Notes: a model not told the origin generated them from the sequence alone. Positions 33,947-43,476 are shown, numbered from the stretch's first letter. The stretch is 64,000 nucleotides of DNA from Imperialibacter roseus (GCF_032999765.1 NZ_CP136051.1:1154417-1218416), one strand, 5' to 3'. Numbers and translations: made by a program.

Positions 33947-34383
33947 GAGAGGTCAATTTTTAACATATCATTCTCCTTGTTAATGAGGAATCTTCTCAGG
34001 TTTTTGTCTGCCGGGCCGTTTTGTACAGCTCCGTTACTGGAGAATTCGCTGCCGTGAGCCGGGCATTGTAGCCTGTCGCCAAACACCTGCAGTTCTGTTC
34101 CCTGGTGTGTGCATCGCATGAGTACGGCAATGAAGTCCGTGTCCGAGAACCTGTAAACACAGATCGGATACTCCAGCTTTTCATTTTGCACTACCACATA
34201 CCTCCTGAATGCCTTTTGTCCCTTCTTTTCTTCTTCAAAAGAGGAGAGGGGAACCAGTAAAGATGACCCGGTTATCTGACCGGTAATGTATTTTGTTCCG
34301 GCGCAGCTTTGCAGAAGGCTTAGGCCTCCCAGCATGCCCACACAGCCAATGCCACATGTTTTGATGAATTTTTTTCTATCCAT
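33943..34383 (-). CDS. Rieske [2Fe-2S] lipoprotein
   Basis: This 146-residue protein has signal GMLGGLSLLQSC (lipobox, Cys27), so it is anchored in the periplasm. The cluster ligands are intact: C91-T-H93 in RCTHQGTELQ and C107-PA-H110 in LQCPAHGSEF. The spacing is that of a Rieske ferredoxin-like domain. It carries electrons in the periplasm, most simply to or from the dihaem protein encoded 2 bp upstream. The downstream porin overlaps it by 4 bp. A possible twin-Arg motif is absent, so export of the folded cluster protein is a point to check. Confidence 0.9.
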   Translation of the reverse strand: MDRKKFIKTCGIGCVGMLGGLSLLQSCAGTKYITGQITGSSLLVPLSSFEEEKKGQKAFRRYVVVQNEKLEYPICVYRFSDTDFIAVLMRCTHQGTELQVFGDRLQCPAHGSEFSSNGAVQNGPADKNLRRFLINKENDMLKIDLS

Positions 34384-34385
34384 GG

Positions 34386-35582
34386 CTACAGTGATTTAAG
34401 AAATTTGAGGATAGCGTCTTTGTCTTCTTTGGCCAGCAGTTCAAACTGCGTTTTACTGAATTGTCCCTCACCGCCATGGAGCAGGATAGCCTCTTCGATG
34501 CTTTGTGCCTTGCCGTCGTGCAGCAGAAAATAGCTGCCACCTTGTGAGGCGGGTGAAAGCCCCAACCCCCAAAGAGGCGGCGTACGCCATTCGTATGTTT
34601 CAGCGGAGCCTTCTGTGTAACCATCATCAAGCCCGGGCCCCATGTCGTGCAGGAGCAGGTCGGTGTAGGGGTAGAATTTCTTGTTGGAAAGTGCTTTGAT
34701 AGTCGTTTCCGGTGTTGTCCACTCTTGAACATGGCAGCTGGCACATCCAATTGACGCAAACAGCGCTTTGCCTTTCACCACGTCAGCATTTGAGCTCGCC
34801 CGGGGTATGGGCTCCTTAAGCGTTTGAAGATAAAATACCAAATCGTGGACCACCTGATCGGACACTTCCGGATCGGTTGCCAAATGTGTGTGTGGGTCAA
34901 CTGGCTCGAAGGTAGTAGTAACGCCGATGTCCTGGTTATAGGCGTTTACGGTTTGATGAAGAAGGTCAATGGCGGCGGCCTTTTTCCCGAACCTGCCAAT
35001 GTACTTGCCGTCAATAGCTGCATGCGTTGCGCCAGGCTGAAAGTAGGGCGGAGGAGTGATGTAGTTGGGCACGCCCGAAATCCCATCTCCGTCGCTATCG
35101 TCGGGGTCAGCATTGGCAAGGATTTGCGCATCTGTCAACGCTTCAAGGAATCCGAGGCCAGTATTGGCGGGTGGAGTAAATCTGGAGAATGTGACTCCAT
35201 CAGGAAGCTGCTCTGGCTCATACCCGGGCACGGCCCTGTTCTGCAACTGTGGCCCGCCTTTTCCAATGAATGGGTTGATTCCGGGTGCAGACTGCCCAAA
35301 CCGAGTAAGGGTGGTAAAAGGGTGCCCTTTGCCATCTCCGGCGTGACAGCTCCCGCAAGATGTGGCGACAAATAAGGGACCAAGCCCGTTAGCCGACGAG
35401 AATACTTCTGCATTAAAGGCAAAATCACCGTTAAGGAATCTTTTTCGCTCAGAATTGGAAAGCCCTTCCACGGGCCCATCAAGCAGCGTGTTTTCTTCGG
35501 GCGCTTCAGGAATGATTTCCTGACAGCCACTTAGGACAAGGCAAAACAAACATAAAAAGCATAAAGACCTAGTTAATTGCAT
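34386..35582 (-). CDS. Dihaem cytochrome c, DUF1111/thiol-oxidoreductase type
   Basis: This 398-residue lipoprotein has signal LFCLVLSGC (Cys20). Two c-type haem sites are present: C76-GS-C79-H80 and C280-AS-C283-H284. This layout is that of the DUF1111 'thiol oxidoreductase' group related to MauG/CcpA peroxidases. A calcium-binding-like DPDDSDGDGISG loop lies at about 160-170. Homologues are often found in iron-uptake clusters. I chose the ATG at 35582; a TTG at 35591 adds three residues. It is the first gene of an operon with the Rieske protein and porin, behind a good promoter and a DtxR-like palindrome. Confidence 0.88.
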   Translation of the reverse strand: MQLTRSLCFLCLFCLVLSGCQEIIPEAPEENTLLDGPVEGLSNSERKRFLNGDFAFNAEVFSSANGLGPLFVATSCGSCHAGDGKGHPFTTLTRFGQSAPGINPFIGKGGPQLQNRAVPGYEPEQLPDGVTFSRFTPPANTGLGFLEALTDAQILANADPDDSDGDGISGVPNYITPPPYFQPGATHAAIDGKYIGRFGKKAAAIDLLHQTVNAYNQDIGVTTTFEPVDPHTHLATDPEVSDQVVHDLVFYLQTLKEPIPRASSNADVVKGKALFASIGCASCHVQEWTTPETTIKALSNKKFYPYTDLLLHDMGPGLDDGYTEGSAETYEWRTPPLWGLGLSPASQGGSYFLLHDGKAQSIEEAILLHGGEGQFSKTQFELLAKEDKDAILKFLKSL

Positions 35583-35609
35583 TTCGACCAACCTTTATTA
35601 ATTATTAGG

Positions 35610-35664
35610 CAAATATACTTGTTAATTTTTTAAATACAATAAAATTAATTTAGGTTAATCTAAA
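35610..35664 (-). promoter_or_regulatory. Promoter and DtxR-like box of the dihaem/Rieske/porin operon
   Basis: On the minus strand TTG (35639-35637), 19 bp, and TATATTTG (35617-35610) form a full Bacteroidota promoter. Nine bp further upstream lies TTTAGGTTAATCTAAA (35649-35664), a near-perfect palindrome of the kind bound by DtxR/IdeR/MntR metal regulators. Regulation by iron or manganese is inferred. Confidence 0.65.
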
Positions 35665-35703
35665 AATATAAAAACAAAACTACCTTTTAGAGAACGGATC
35701 AGA

Positions 35704-38700
35704 TTATTTTTTGATGAGCCGCTGTTGCCAGCTTTGCGATGCGGTTGATAGCCGGATAGTGTAAACCCCCTTTGGTAGCAAACCGATTGATATTTCAACA
35801 GATTGCCCTGGGCCTGTCGTCAAGGATCGCCTAAGAACCTCCTGACCAGCCATATTGATGAGGGACACAACAGCGTCATTTTGCTGCTTGAGAAGTTCAA
35901 CAGCTATGGTCTCACTTGCCGGATTCGGGAATAAATTGAAGATGTCCACTGCGGTTTCTATCCCGGTTACTTCCAATACCTGGTACGCCATCGACACAGA
36001 ATCCGCACAGCCTTCATCATTGTGGGCTATCAGCATCACGTCATAAATCCCAGCGGAATCGAATGCCAGCAGGGGCTGCTGAGAAATGTCTACAAGGCTT
36101 CCGTTGATCATCCATTCCCACGAAGTAGCGCCTGGCGACAGGCTTGTAAAAGTGGCAGTCCTTTGCTTTTTAAGGATGAGAACCTCAGGCTCAATAAGGA
36201 AGGCTGCAGAGAAGTCGTAAGGATATATTGAAACTTCAACAGGGTCACTTTCAATAATAGAGTCGATCCCTTTTACAATTAGCTTCACAGTGTCCGTCAC
36301 GTTCAAAACGTCGAATCTGCTTCCCTTGTACAGTGGCTCCCCGGTGTTTGCTGAGGTAAAAAGAAAGTTGCTCCCGTTTTCTGGCGCCAGGGTGAAGTTT
36401 TCGCCGGGGCAAACCGGGCTATCGGACACCAACGGCAGCTCCGACTTGGTGAAGCTCAGTAGTTTTGAAATTGATGAAGTACATCCCTGTTCGTTGCTGG
36501 CGACCAGCCTGACGGTAATTTCGGTTTGCTCTGCCAAAATCAACTGGCTATTCATTGTGTCTCCTATGAGGCTATCCACTAAATACCATTGGTAGCCAAC
36601 GGCATTGGAGCTTTGATTGACCAGAAGGATCGCCGATTCGAACTGAGTAGTATCAGGGAGATAGGTGAAGTCAACCATGGGTTGATTTAGCTGTACAGGA
36701 ACCAGGACTTTGCGGCTTTCAAAAAGGCTGTCTGCATTAGCCACGTAAAACGAAGTGTCTTTATCAAGCAGTCCGGAGGTGAAAAAGGCACCTTCGAAGA
36801 CTGCAGCATTGCTCGTTGAGTCGGTATAAACTTTTATTTTTGTAGCATTTGCAGCCTGAATAGTTGCGGAAGCATTGGCGCAAATTACTATGGCATCGAT
36901 GACCGGCTGTGTCGCTCTGTTAGCCACCAAAACAGTTTTAGTAGCGTTGGAAACACACCCTGCTTTGCTGCTCGTTGTTAGTGTTACGTCATAGGTGCCA
37001 GGCTCGTTGAATTTTGCCTGAGCATTTTCTAAAGTGCTTTGCGAACCATTGCCAAAGTCCCAGGCCCAGGTCACTGCTTTTTCGCTTTGGCTGGCGAGGC
37101 TGATAGTGGGGCTAACACCTGGTTCAAGCAGAACAGTGTCTGAGCTAAGGCTGAAATTGGCGTCGAGGCCGTCCATGTTAACCTGCACAGAAAACAGGTC
37201 GCCAGTGTAGTTGTTGTCGGCGTTTCGCACGAAAAAGGTGGCGGGCGATTTGATGGTGTCTGTCAGGTAGTCATTTCCGTGAATCAGCAGCGTGTCTGTG
37301 GCTCCGGCGTCGGCAAAGAAATCAAAAGAAGTGCCACCGGACAGGCTGATGGTAACCGGAGAATCCTTACAGGCCAAAACCGTGGCGATGGTTCTCGGAT
37401 TGTTTTGGAATTCAGCATACCTGAGTCGGGCTCGCTGCACGGCAGTAATGAACCCATTTTTTGACTCGGCAGTAATCCAGGCAAAAGCTACTTTTTCACT
37501 TTTAAAGGCACCAAGGTTCCCAAGCTTCACGCCATTCATTTGAGCAGTGTTATTGCCTACTCCGCTTTGGCCGGCAGTTGTTTTGACCATTTCTGCACTC
37601 AGCCAGGCAAACTTAAGCGAATCGGTAAGCAGCGAGTCAGTCACGGCTATGTTTTCGTTCAGGTTATCGATGTCGGCTGCATAAAAAGTTGGCGTATTGT
37701 TTGTGAGCAGGGCTATCCCGCCATAGATGTTGTCTTCGTCAATGTAGGTAATCCCGAGTCTTAGAGAGTCGACCCATTCGGTGCGGTTATTGTCGCCGTT
37801 GCCAATGCTCCAGTTGGTGAAGAGTCCGGCATGAAGGTTTTCTATAGCATCTGCGGAGGTGTTTGTGACCCGATACTCAGTGATCATAAAGTTTCTGTCG
37901 TCAGGAGAATCCCAGGACAGCGTTTTCTGTTCCACGAGCGTTGACAGGGTTTCACTGAGGCTTGCTGTAAAGCTGTTTTCGTAGTAATTGTCGGCAACTG
38001 TTCCTCCGAATAACTTGAGGTGCTTTTTAACGGAAAAATCATTGTTCCTCGTTCCGAATACGAGGTTATTGGCAACGTTGTCAGCCAATGAGGCGCCGCT
38101 ATTTCCCACCAGGAAGCCAGCATGGCTTACAACACGAATATTTTGAAATGTAAACCCATTGCCTGCCTTTAAAGAGTCTTTTGTATAGCCGAGATCCCCC
38201 TTCGAATTGATGGTGAGCGATAGATTGGCTGACGAGGTAGTGGTCGAATCCGGGTGAGTGGTGAACTCAAAATATTGGGTGTCGTTGTAACCGGAAGCTT
38301 TGACTTTGGCTTTGAAAATGACCCTGGAACCAGGAGGAGTACTTTCATCCAGAATAGCAGAAAAAGCGTAGGTGGTCGTATCAAATGTGGCCAGGTAGGG
38401 GGTAGTCCAGGTGTTGCCGGTCAATGTCACTAAATTACTCAATGGTTCTAGTGTAATCTCCAGACCAGAGGCAGGCTTGAGCCAGTTAATGGCTTCCAGA
38501 TCATAGTGCACAGTGTCGCCAAAAAAAACCTTCTGCCCGGCCTGGGTATGCAAAGAATCTTTCACCAAACGCACCGAAGGAGAAAGCGTATCAGTCAGGG
38601 CGCTGTACATGTTGAGCATGCCCCGGCCCAGCAGGCCCTTGTACTGCGCATTGCCTGCCAACCCGTCCACCGATGTGCCTGTGATACGCAACTGCTCCAT

Positions 38701-39966
38701 GATTTGAACGGCAGAGTACTTTGAAAAATAAGATCTGAGTAAAGCAGCCGCACCCGCCACCTGAGGCGAAGAGAACGATGAGCCATCAGCGGTACCATAG
38801 GTACTATTGTTTCTTGTTGAATAGGCGGCGGTGCCCGGAGCTACCAGGTCGACATAGTAGCTATAGGTAGCGAAGGACGACTTGGTACCATCGTTAGTCG
38901 AGGCCGCTACGGACAATACGTGGTCGTAACTGGCAGGGTAAAAAGTGAGTTCGGCATTGGTGTTGCCGGCGGCAGCCACTACCACCACATCCCTTTCCAA
39001 TACGGCGTAGTTGATAATATCTTGCGCCGCCTGGCTGTAATTGCCGGTGGAGCCCCAGCTCAAATTGATGACATCCATGCCCTGATTGGCAGCATAAATG
39101 ATGGCTTCGTAGTTGCCAAATGAAGTGTTATCCTCTGTTTTAAATGCTTTTAGGGGGACAAACTTAGACTTAAAGCCTGTTCCCGCCATTCCTTTGGCGT
39201 TGTTGGTTCTGGCTGAAGATAAACCGGAAACGTGTGTGCCGTGGTCTCCAAAATCTGATTTGGGGTCACTATCTCTATTGGCAAAGTCCCATCCACGGTA
39301 GTCATCTACATAACCGTTCCCATCGTTGTCAACTCCGTCGATAGGGTCATTTGTATTCAAGTAGATGTTACTGCTTAAGTCCTCGTGGGTATAGTCTGCT
39401 CCGGTGTCAATAACGCCAATGACAATGGTAGAGTCTCCAGTCGTAATCCCCCAGGCGTCATAAGCTTTGATAGACGACAGATAGGGCTGCTTGGGGCTCG
39501 CTGTGGCGGCATCTGGGTCGTTGGGTATCAGAAAGAGCTGCTCTTTGAAAACTGGCTCGGCATAAAGTACATTGTCATACCGAAGCAATTCGTTGATAGC
39601 TTCCAGCACATTGCCTTCTGCCAACTCAACTTTGTACATGTTAGCCAGGTATTTACTTGGCCGCTGGAGTGTTCTTGCGCTTGCATTGGATGCAGGATCG
39701 AGGGCTTTCAGCTCCTTTATCGATATCTTCTGGCTGATGGTGAATGAGGTGATATCGGGAACAGCTTGTAACGTCCGTCCACCTGTTGAATAGCGGCCGT
39801 CTTTGAATTTAATGATGAGCTGATTGGGCTGGATATCCGATGCCGACTTGCCCGATGGTAGTTGATATCTTCTGCTGGGTTGCGCACTGCTTGCCATGGG
39901 CCATAGGACCATGAGCAGCAAAAAGCTGCCCGGTAACAACACTTTATACCAATGGCTTACCTTCAT
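35704..39966 (-). CDS. Giant secreted subtilisin-like protease, T9SS type A substrate
   Basis: This 1420-residue protein has a signal peptide (about 1-28), a prodomain, then an S8 domain with Asp187 (GVIDTGADYTHEDL), His242 (DHGTHVSG), oxyanion Asn335 (AAAGNTN) and Ser397 (DGSSFSSP). Beyond ~460 come beta domains, PKD-like modules (TWAWDFGNGSQST; EWMINGSLVD) and a T9SS type A sorting domain at the end (IFNLFPNPASETIAVELL ... KGVYTIRLSTASQSWQQRLIKK). It is therefore exported, passed through T9SS and attached to or released from the surface as a degradative enzyme. It starts 11 bp after an SDR gene in a line of housekeeping genes, so it may be read from the upstream promoter as well. Confidence 0.93.
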   Translation of the reverse strand: MKVSHWYKVLLPGSFLLLMVLWPMASSAQPSRRYQLPSGKSASDIQPNQLIIKFKDGRYSTGGRTLQAVPDITSFTISQKISIKELKALDPASNASARTLQRPSKYLANMYKVELAEGNVLEAINELLRYDNVLYAEPVFKEQLFLIPNDPDAATASPKQPYLSSIKAYDAWGITTGDSTIVIGVIDTGADYTHEDLSSNIYLNTNDPIDGVDNDGNGYVDDYRGWDFANRDSDPKSDFGDHGTHVSGLSSARTNNAKGMAGTGFKSKFVPLKAFKTEDNTSFGNYEAIIYAANQGMDVINLSWGSTGNYSQAAQDIINYAVLERDVVVVAAAGNTNAELTFYPASYDHVLSVAASTNDGTKSSFATYSYYVDLVAPGTAAYSTRNNSTYGTADGSSFSSPQVAGAAALLRSYFSKYSAVQIMEQLRITGTSVDGLAGNAQYKGLLGRGMLNMYSALTDTLSPSVRLVKDSLHTQAGQKVFFGDTVHYDLEAINWLKPASGLEITLEPLSNLVTLTGNTWTTPYLATFDTTTYAFSAILDESTPPGSRVIFKAKVKASGYNDTQYFEFTTHPDSTTTSSANLSLTINSKGDLGYTKDSLKAGNGFTFQNIRVVSHAGFLVGNSGASLADNVANNLVFGTRNNDFSVKKHLKLFGGTVADNYYENSFTASLSETLSTLVEQKTLSWDSPDDRNFMITEYRVTNTSADAIENLHAGLFTNWSIGNGDNNRTEWVDSLRLGITYIDEDNIYGGIALLTNNTPTFYAADIDNLNENIAVTDSLLTDSLKFAWLSAEMVKTTAGQSGVGNNTAQMNGVKLGNLGAFKSEKVAFAWITAESKNGFITAVQRARLRYAEFQNNPRTIATVLACKDSPVTISLSGGTSFDFFADAGATDTLLIHGNDYLTDTIKSPATFFVRNADNNYTGDLFSVQVNMDGLDANFSLSSDTVLLEPGVSPTISLASQSEKAVTWAWDFGNGSQSTLENAQAKFNEPGTYDVTLTTSSKAGCVSNATKTVLVANRATQPVIDAIVICANASATIQAANATKIKVYTDSTSNAAVFEGAFFTSGLLDKDTSFYVANADSLFESRKVLVPVQLNQPMVDFTYLPDTTQFESAILLVNQSSNAVGYQWYLVDSLIGDTMNSQLILAEQTEITVRLVASNEQGCTSSISKLLSFTKSELPLVSDSPVCPGENFTLAPENGSNFLFTSANTGEPLYKGSRFDVLNVTDTVKLIVKGIDSIIESDPVEVSIYPYDFSAAFLIEPEVLILKKQRTATFTSLSPGATSWEWMINGSLVDISQQPLLAFDSAGIYDVMLIAHNDEGCADSVSMAYQVLEVTGIETAVDIFNLFPNPASETIAVELLKQQNDAVVSLINMAGQEVLRRSLTTGPGQSVEISIGLLPKGVYTIRLSTASQSWQQRLIKK

Positions 39967-39977
39967 TTCTTAAGCTG

Positions 39978-40793
39978 CTAACGCACCTTTACTTTTCGCA
40001 CTATCTGTGAGAAGAGAGAAGGAAAAAACCGCTTCACATAAATACCCCCCACTTCTTTCACTCCTCCTATGTACACCTCTTCTTTTTCTTTTTCCACTGC
40101 TCTCACAATCGTCCTTGCTGCCGCTTCCGGTGCAATGCCATTTGCCTGAGCGTCATCCATCTCGTTGAATTTCCCCCCGTCGCCAGTAATTGAGTTGACG
40201 GAAATCTGAGTCCGGATAAATCCAGGGCAAATAATGGTCACCTTGATACTGTCGTCGTGCAGTTCTGCCCTCAGGCCGTCGTAGAAGCCATGCAGAGCAT
40301 GTTTGCTGGCTGCATATCCTGTCCGATAAGGCGAGCTGATGATGCCCACAGCACTGGAGATCACGACATGGTGCCCGTTTTTTCGGCTGATCATGCCTGG
40401 AAGCAGTGCCTTGGAAAGGGCAATGGCGCCAAAATAATTGACTTCCATTACTTTGCGATCCACATCCAACTGAGTGTCTTTGGCCAGTGAGCGCTGGCTG
40501 ATCCCGCCGTTGTTTACAAGCACGTCTACCACACCAAACATAGCTTCCGCTTCTTTAGCTTTGGCTTCAAGACTTGCCGCATTGGCCAGGTCGACTGTCA
40601 GTATTTTAACATTTTCCTCCACCAGGCCTTGCACAGATGCTACACAAGCAGCTTTCACTCTTTCCAGTTCTTCCTGGCGGCGAGCCGACAGAATAAGTTT
40701 CGCTCCCTTTCTGGCCATTTCATAGGTAATCGCTTCCCCAATCCCTGAAGATGCGCCTGTGATCCACACTACTTTGCCTTTTACCTCAGCCAT
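39978..40793 (-). CDS. Short-chain dehydrogenase/reductase
   Basis: This 271-residue classical SDR has cofactor motif TGASSGIGEAI (about 13-23), DVLVNNGG, and the catalytic Ser in ISSAVGII with Tyr-x3-Lys in YAASK. The Arg-rich ARRQEELERVK after the second strand favours NADP(H). The C-terminal FFPSLFSQIVRKVKVR is basic. The substrate is unknown. It lies 3 bp after folA and 11 bp before the subtilase, within a five-gene run. An oxidoreductase with a DHFR neighbour could be linked to pteridines, but this is only a guess from location. Confidence 0.9.
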   Translation of the reverse strand: MAEVKGKVVWITGASSGIGEAITYEMARKGAKLILSARRQEELERVKAACVASVQGLVEENVKILTVDLANAASLEAKAKEAEAMFGVVDVLVNNGGISQRSLAKDTQLDVDRKVMEVNYFGAIALSKALLPGMISRKNGHHVVISSAVGIISSPYRTGYAASKHALHGFYDGLRAELHDDSIKVTIICPGFIRTQISVNSITGDGGKFNEMDDAQANGIAPEAAARTIVRAVEKEKEEVYIGGVKEVGGIYVKRFFPSLFSQIVRKVKVR

Positions 40794-40796
40794 ACG

Positions 40797-41291
40797 CTAC
40801 TTTCTTTTTTTCCACCGGGTGAATGAATAATTATAAGGATTTTTTTCGTCAGAGGACATGTCTTTTCGACTAACTTCTTCCCAAATGTGTGTGTCAGGAA
40901 GAGGGTATTTGACATTTCCCTCCACAATTACATCAATTTCTGTAATATAAAGGATGTCAGAAATAGGCTGTGTTTGCTTGTAGACCTCCCCACCGCCAAT
41001 GATATAAAGTTCCTCTTCCCCGGCTGCGGCTGCCAATGCAATTCCTTTTTCGATAGAGTCAACAACATGAGCACCCTCAATGCTGAAGTTTTTGTCTCTT
41101 GTTACAATAATAAACGTTCTGCCAGGGAGAATTTTACCAAGCGACTCGAAGGTTTTTCTGCCCATGAGCACGTGGTGCCCCATTGTTTGATCCTTGAAGT
41201 ACCTAAAATCCTTGGGCATATGCCATAGCATTTTGTAATCATTGCCGATGACGCCATTTTTTGCCACTGCCACTATTTGAGAAATAATCAT
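40797..41291 (-). CDS. folA: Dihydrofolate reductase
   Basis: This 164-residue enzyme reduces dihydrofolate to tetrahydrofolate with NADPH. The family motifs are present: IVAVAKNGVIGNDYKMLWHMPKDFRYFK (substrate site), MGRKTFESLGKILPGRTFIIVTRD, and YIIGGGEVYKQTQPISDILYITEID. In place of the usual acidic residue near position 27, MLWHMPKD supplies Asp one helical turn later, as in other DHFRs. Its start overlaps the end of fmt by 4 bp. The pairing is logical because fmt uses 10-formyl-tetrahydrofolate. Confidence 0.95.
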   Translation of the reverse strand: MIISQIVAVAKNGVIGNDYKMLWHMPKDFRYFKDQTMGHHVLMGRKTFESLGKILPGRTFIIVTRDKNFSIEGAHVVDSIEKGIALAAAAGEEELYIIGGGEVYKQTQPISDILYITEIDVIVEGNVKYPLPDTHIWEEVSRKDMSSDEKNPYNYSFTRWKKRK

Positions 41292-42199
41292 ATCCTGTTG
41301 CCTCTGAGAAATTCTTCAATATCCATCCTTTTCTTGCCTTCCATCTGCAATTCCTCGATGGAGATATATCCATCTGCAGTTTTAAGATATAGGTACGTCT
41401 TGCTGTCACTCATCATTTCTTTTTCGCCCTTTTGCTCGACTTTTCGTGCCTTGTAAACTTTCACAGTTTTGCCCATTAGGGTTGTCCAGGCGGTAGGGTA
41501 GGGCGATAGGCCTCTGATGAAGTCAACCACCTGCTCAGTCGGTTGTTCAAAGTTGATCTCGCAGGTTTCTCTGAATATTTTTGGCGCTGTGGGCGTATCT
41601 TCAAAAATTTCCTGCGGCTGTTCCTTGTAGTTTCCTTCTGCAATGGCTTCGACAGTTTTCAGCACCAGTGCGGCTCCCTTGTTCATGAGTCTTTCATACA
41701 CTGTGCCAACGTTGTCCTCATCGCTTATGGACTCTTTTTCCTGAAAAAGGATATCGCCAGTATCAATTTCGTGTTTCAGAAAAAAAGTAGTGACGCCTGT
41801 TTCTTTCTCGCCGTTGATAATGGCCCAGTTGATGGGGGCCGCCCCCCTGTATTTGGGTAACAGTGAGCCATGCAAGTTGAAAGTGCCTAAGGCCGGCATT
41901 TGCCATACTATTTCGGGCAGCATGCGGAAGGCAACTACTATTTGCAGGTTGGCGTCCAACGCCTTCAACTCCGCTATGAATTCAGGAGCCTTAAGGTTCG
42001 TTGGTTGCAGGATGTTGAGCCCCTTATCTTCGGCATAGGCTTTCACAGCCGATACACCCAGCTTTTTACCTCTCCCTTGTGGCTTGTCGGGCGCTGTAAT
42101 CACCCCAACAATATTCCACCCATTGGTTACTAAAATATCGAGACTTGGCACGGCGAATTCCGGCGTACCCATAAATACTATTCGAAGATCCTTTGTCAT
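41288..42199 (-). CDS. fmt: Methionyl-tRNA formyltransferase
   Basis: This 303-residue protein transfers a formyl group from 10-formyl-THF to Met-tRNA(fMet). The motifs are FMGTPEFAVPSLD, TAPDKPQGRGKKL and FNLHGSLLPKYRGAAPINWAIINGEKETGVTTFFL, which includes the catalytic Asn/His/SLLP. The C-terminal OB-like domain (residues ~205-303) has RGLSPYPTAWTTL and KVYKARKVE. All are normal for length and order. It overlaps folA by 4 bp and lies 9 bp after the NamZ-like gene, in a minus-strand operon. Confidence 0.96.
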   Translation of the reverse strand: MTKDLRIVFMGTPEFAVPSLDILVTNGWNIVGVITAPDKPQGRGKKLGVSAVKAYAEDKGLNILQPTNLKAPEFIAELKALDANLQIVVAFRMLPEIVWQMPALGTFNLHGSLLPKYRGAAPINWAIINGEKETGVTTFFLKHEIDTGDILFQEKESISDEDNVGTVYERLMNKGAALVLKTVEAIAEGNYKEQPQEIFEDTPTAPKIFRETCEINFEQPTEQVVDFIRGLSPYPTAWTTLMGKTVKVYKARKVEQKGEKEMMSDSKTYLYLKTADGYISIEELQMEGKKRMDIEEFLRGNRI

Positions 42200-42208
42200 G
42201 AAGGCTGT

Positions 42209-43423
42209 TTATTCAAAATCATCATACAGCAGATGCTTTTTTCTTATCTGCTTGTATGCATCAAGCTTTTTCTGCCACGTGGCTTTGATCTCAGCTTCAC
42301 TCATTCCCTTCTCAATTTGCTTGCGAAGGTCAGGAGTTCCCGCCAGAAGGGCGAAGTAATTATTAAAAAAACTGGAGTCGGCCGGCGTTTTCTTGTAAAA
42401 TGAAATGAGGTAGGAGAGGTCTACGGCATTGGGTACGGGAGCTTGCCTCAGGTCGGTACCATAACAAAGTTTGTCCTGATGCTTGGGATCCATCGACATG
42501 CCCGGAATTGGAACGGGAGTAAATTGAAAGTCGCCAAACTCAGGCGAAGGGTAGCCTAATACTTCAAAGGGAAAGTGAGTGCCTCTGCCCAGGCTCATCA
42601 TCGTGCCTTCAAAAAGGCAGATAGAAGGATACCAGGCGATGGAGTGGTCGGTTGGTAGATTGGGCGAAGGGCTTACAGGCAAATTATAAGAGCTGCTATG
42701 TGTCCAATTCGCCAGCTTGATCACTTGCAAGTCGGCTTTAACGCTATTTTCCAGCCACCCCTCGTTGTTGATCATGGTGGCCAGCTCACCCATGGTAAGG
42801 CCATAGGCAATAGGAATGGGATGGAGACCCACAAATGACTTTTGGGCTTCTTCCAAAACAGGCCCGTCAATTACATTACCCAATGGGTTGGGCCTGTCAA
42901 GCACTATGAATGGTAAACCGTTTTCTGCGCAGGCTTCCATGGCATAGCTCATGGTGCTGGTATAGGTGTAGAACCTGGCCCCTACGTCCTGAATGTCAAA
43001 AATCACTACATCAAGGCCCGAAAGGTCTTCCTTTGTAGGTTTGTTGTGGCTGCCATACAGGGAGAGGATGGGGATCCCTGTTTTCGAGTCGACTTCATTT
43101 CCCACCTTATCGCCGGCGGGGGTGTCGCCCCGGAAGCCATGTTCTGGTGCAAATATTTTTTTGATAGCAATGCCTCTGCTTAGCAGCGAGTCAACCAGGT
43201 GCGTTTCCCCCAGCATGGTGGTATGATTCACTACCATACCCACGTTTTTATTTTGCAGAAGTGGCAAGTATTCTTCCATCTGCGCAGCACCAACTTTTAT
43301 CTGAGAATCAGCTACCTCTTCCACTAGGGCCTTTTTATCTTCTTGTTTTGCCGCATCAGAGCCGCAGGCAGTCAGCATAATGGTAAAAAATGCAATCCTA
43401 ATCATAGTGTAAATGTGAGGCAT
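42209..43423 (-). CDS. namZ: NamZ-type (DUF1343) exo-beta-N-acetylmuramidase, lipoprotein
   Basis: This ~404-residue protein has a lipoprotein signal ending TIMLTAC. The GH171/DUF1343 motifs are VGMVVNHTTMLGETHLVD, KIFAPEHGFRG, DVVIFDIQDVGARFYTYTSTM and GPVLEEAQKSFVG. NamZ removes terminal MurNAc from peptidoglycan fragments during cell-wall recycling. The ATG at 43423 gives a 20-residue signal. Met at 43405 (14 residues before Cys) and 43474 are alternatives. It starts the operon NamZ-fmt-folA-SDR-subtilase and is divergent from the LolC/E-like gene, 53 bp away. Confidence 0.88.
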   Translation of the reverse strand: MPHIYTMIRIAFFTIMLTACGSDAAKQEDKKALVEEVADSQIKVGAAQMEEYLPLLQNKNVGMVVNHTTMLGETHLVDSLLSRGIAIKKIFAPEHGFRGDTPAGDKVGNEVDSKTGIPILSLYGSHNKPTKEDLSGLDVVIFDIQDVGARFYTYTSTMSYAMEACAENGLPFIVLDRPNPLGNVIDGPVLEEAQKSFVGLHPIPIAYGLTMGELATMINNEGWLENSVKADLQVIKLANWTHSSSYNLPVSPSPNLPTDHSIAWYPSICLFEGTMMSLGRGTHFPFEVLGYPSPEFGDFQFTPVPIPGMSMDPKHQDKLCYGTDLRQAPVPNAVDLSYLISFYKKTPADSSFFNNYFALLAGTPDLRKQIEKGMSEAEIKATWQKKLDAYKQIRKKHLLYDDFE

Positions 43424-43476
43424 GTCTTTATTTTTGTGAGGGTCGAAACTAATTCTGCTGGCAAAATTAATCATTT

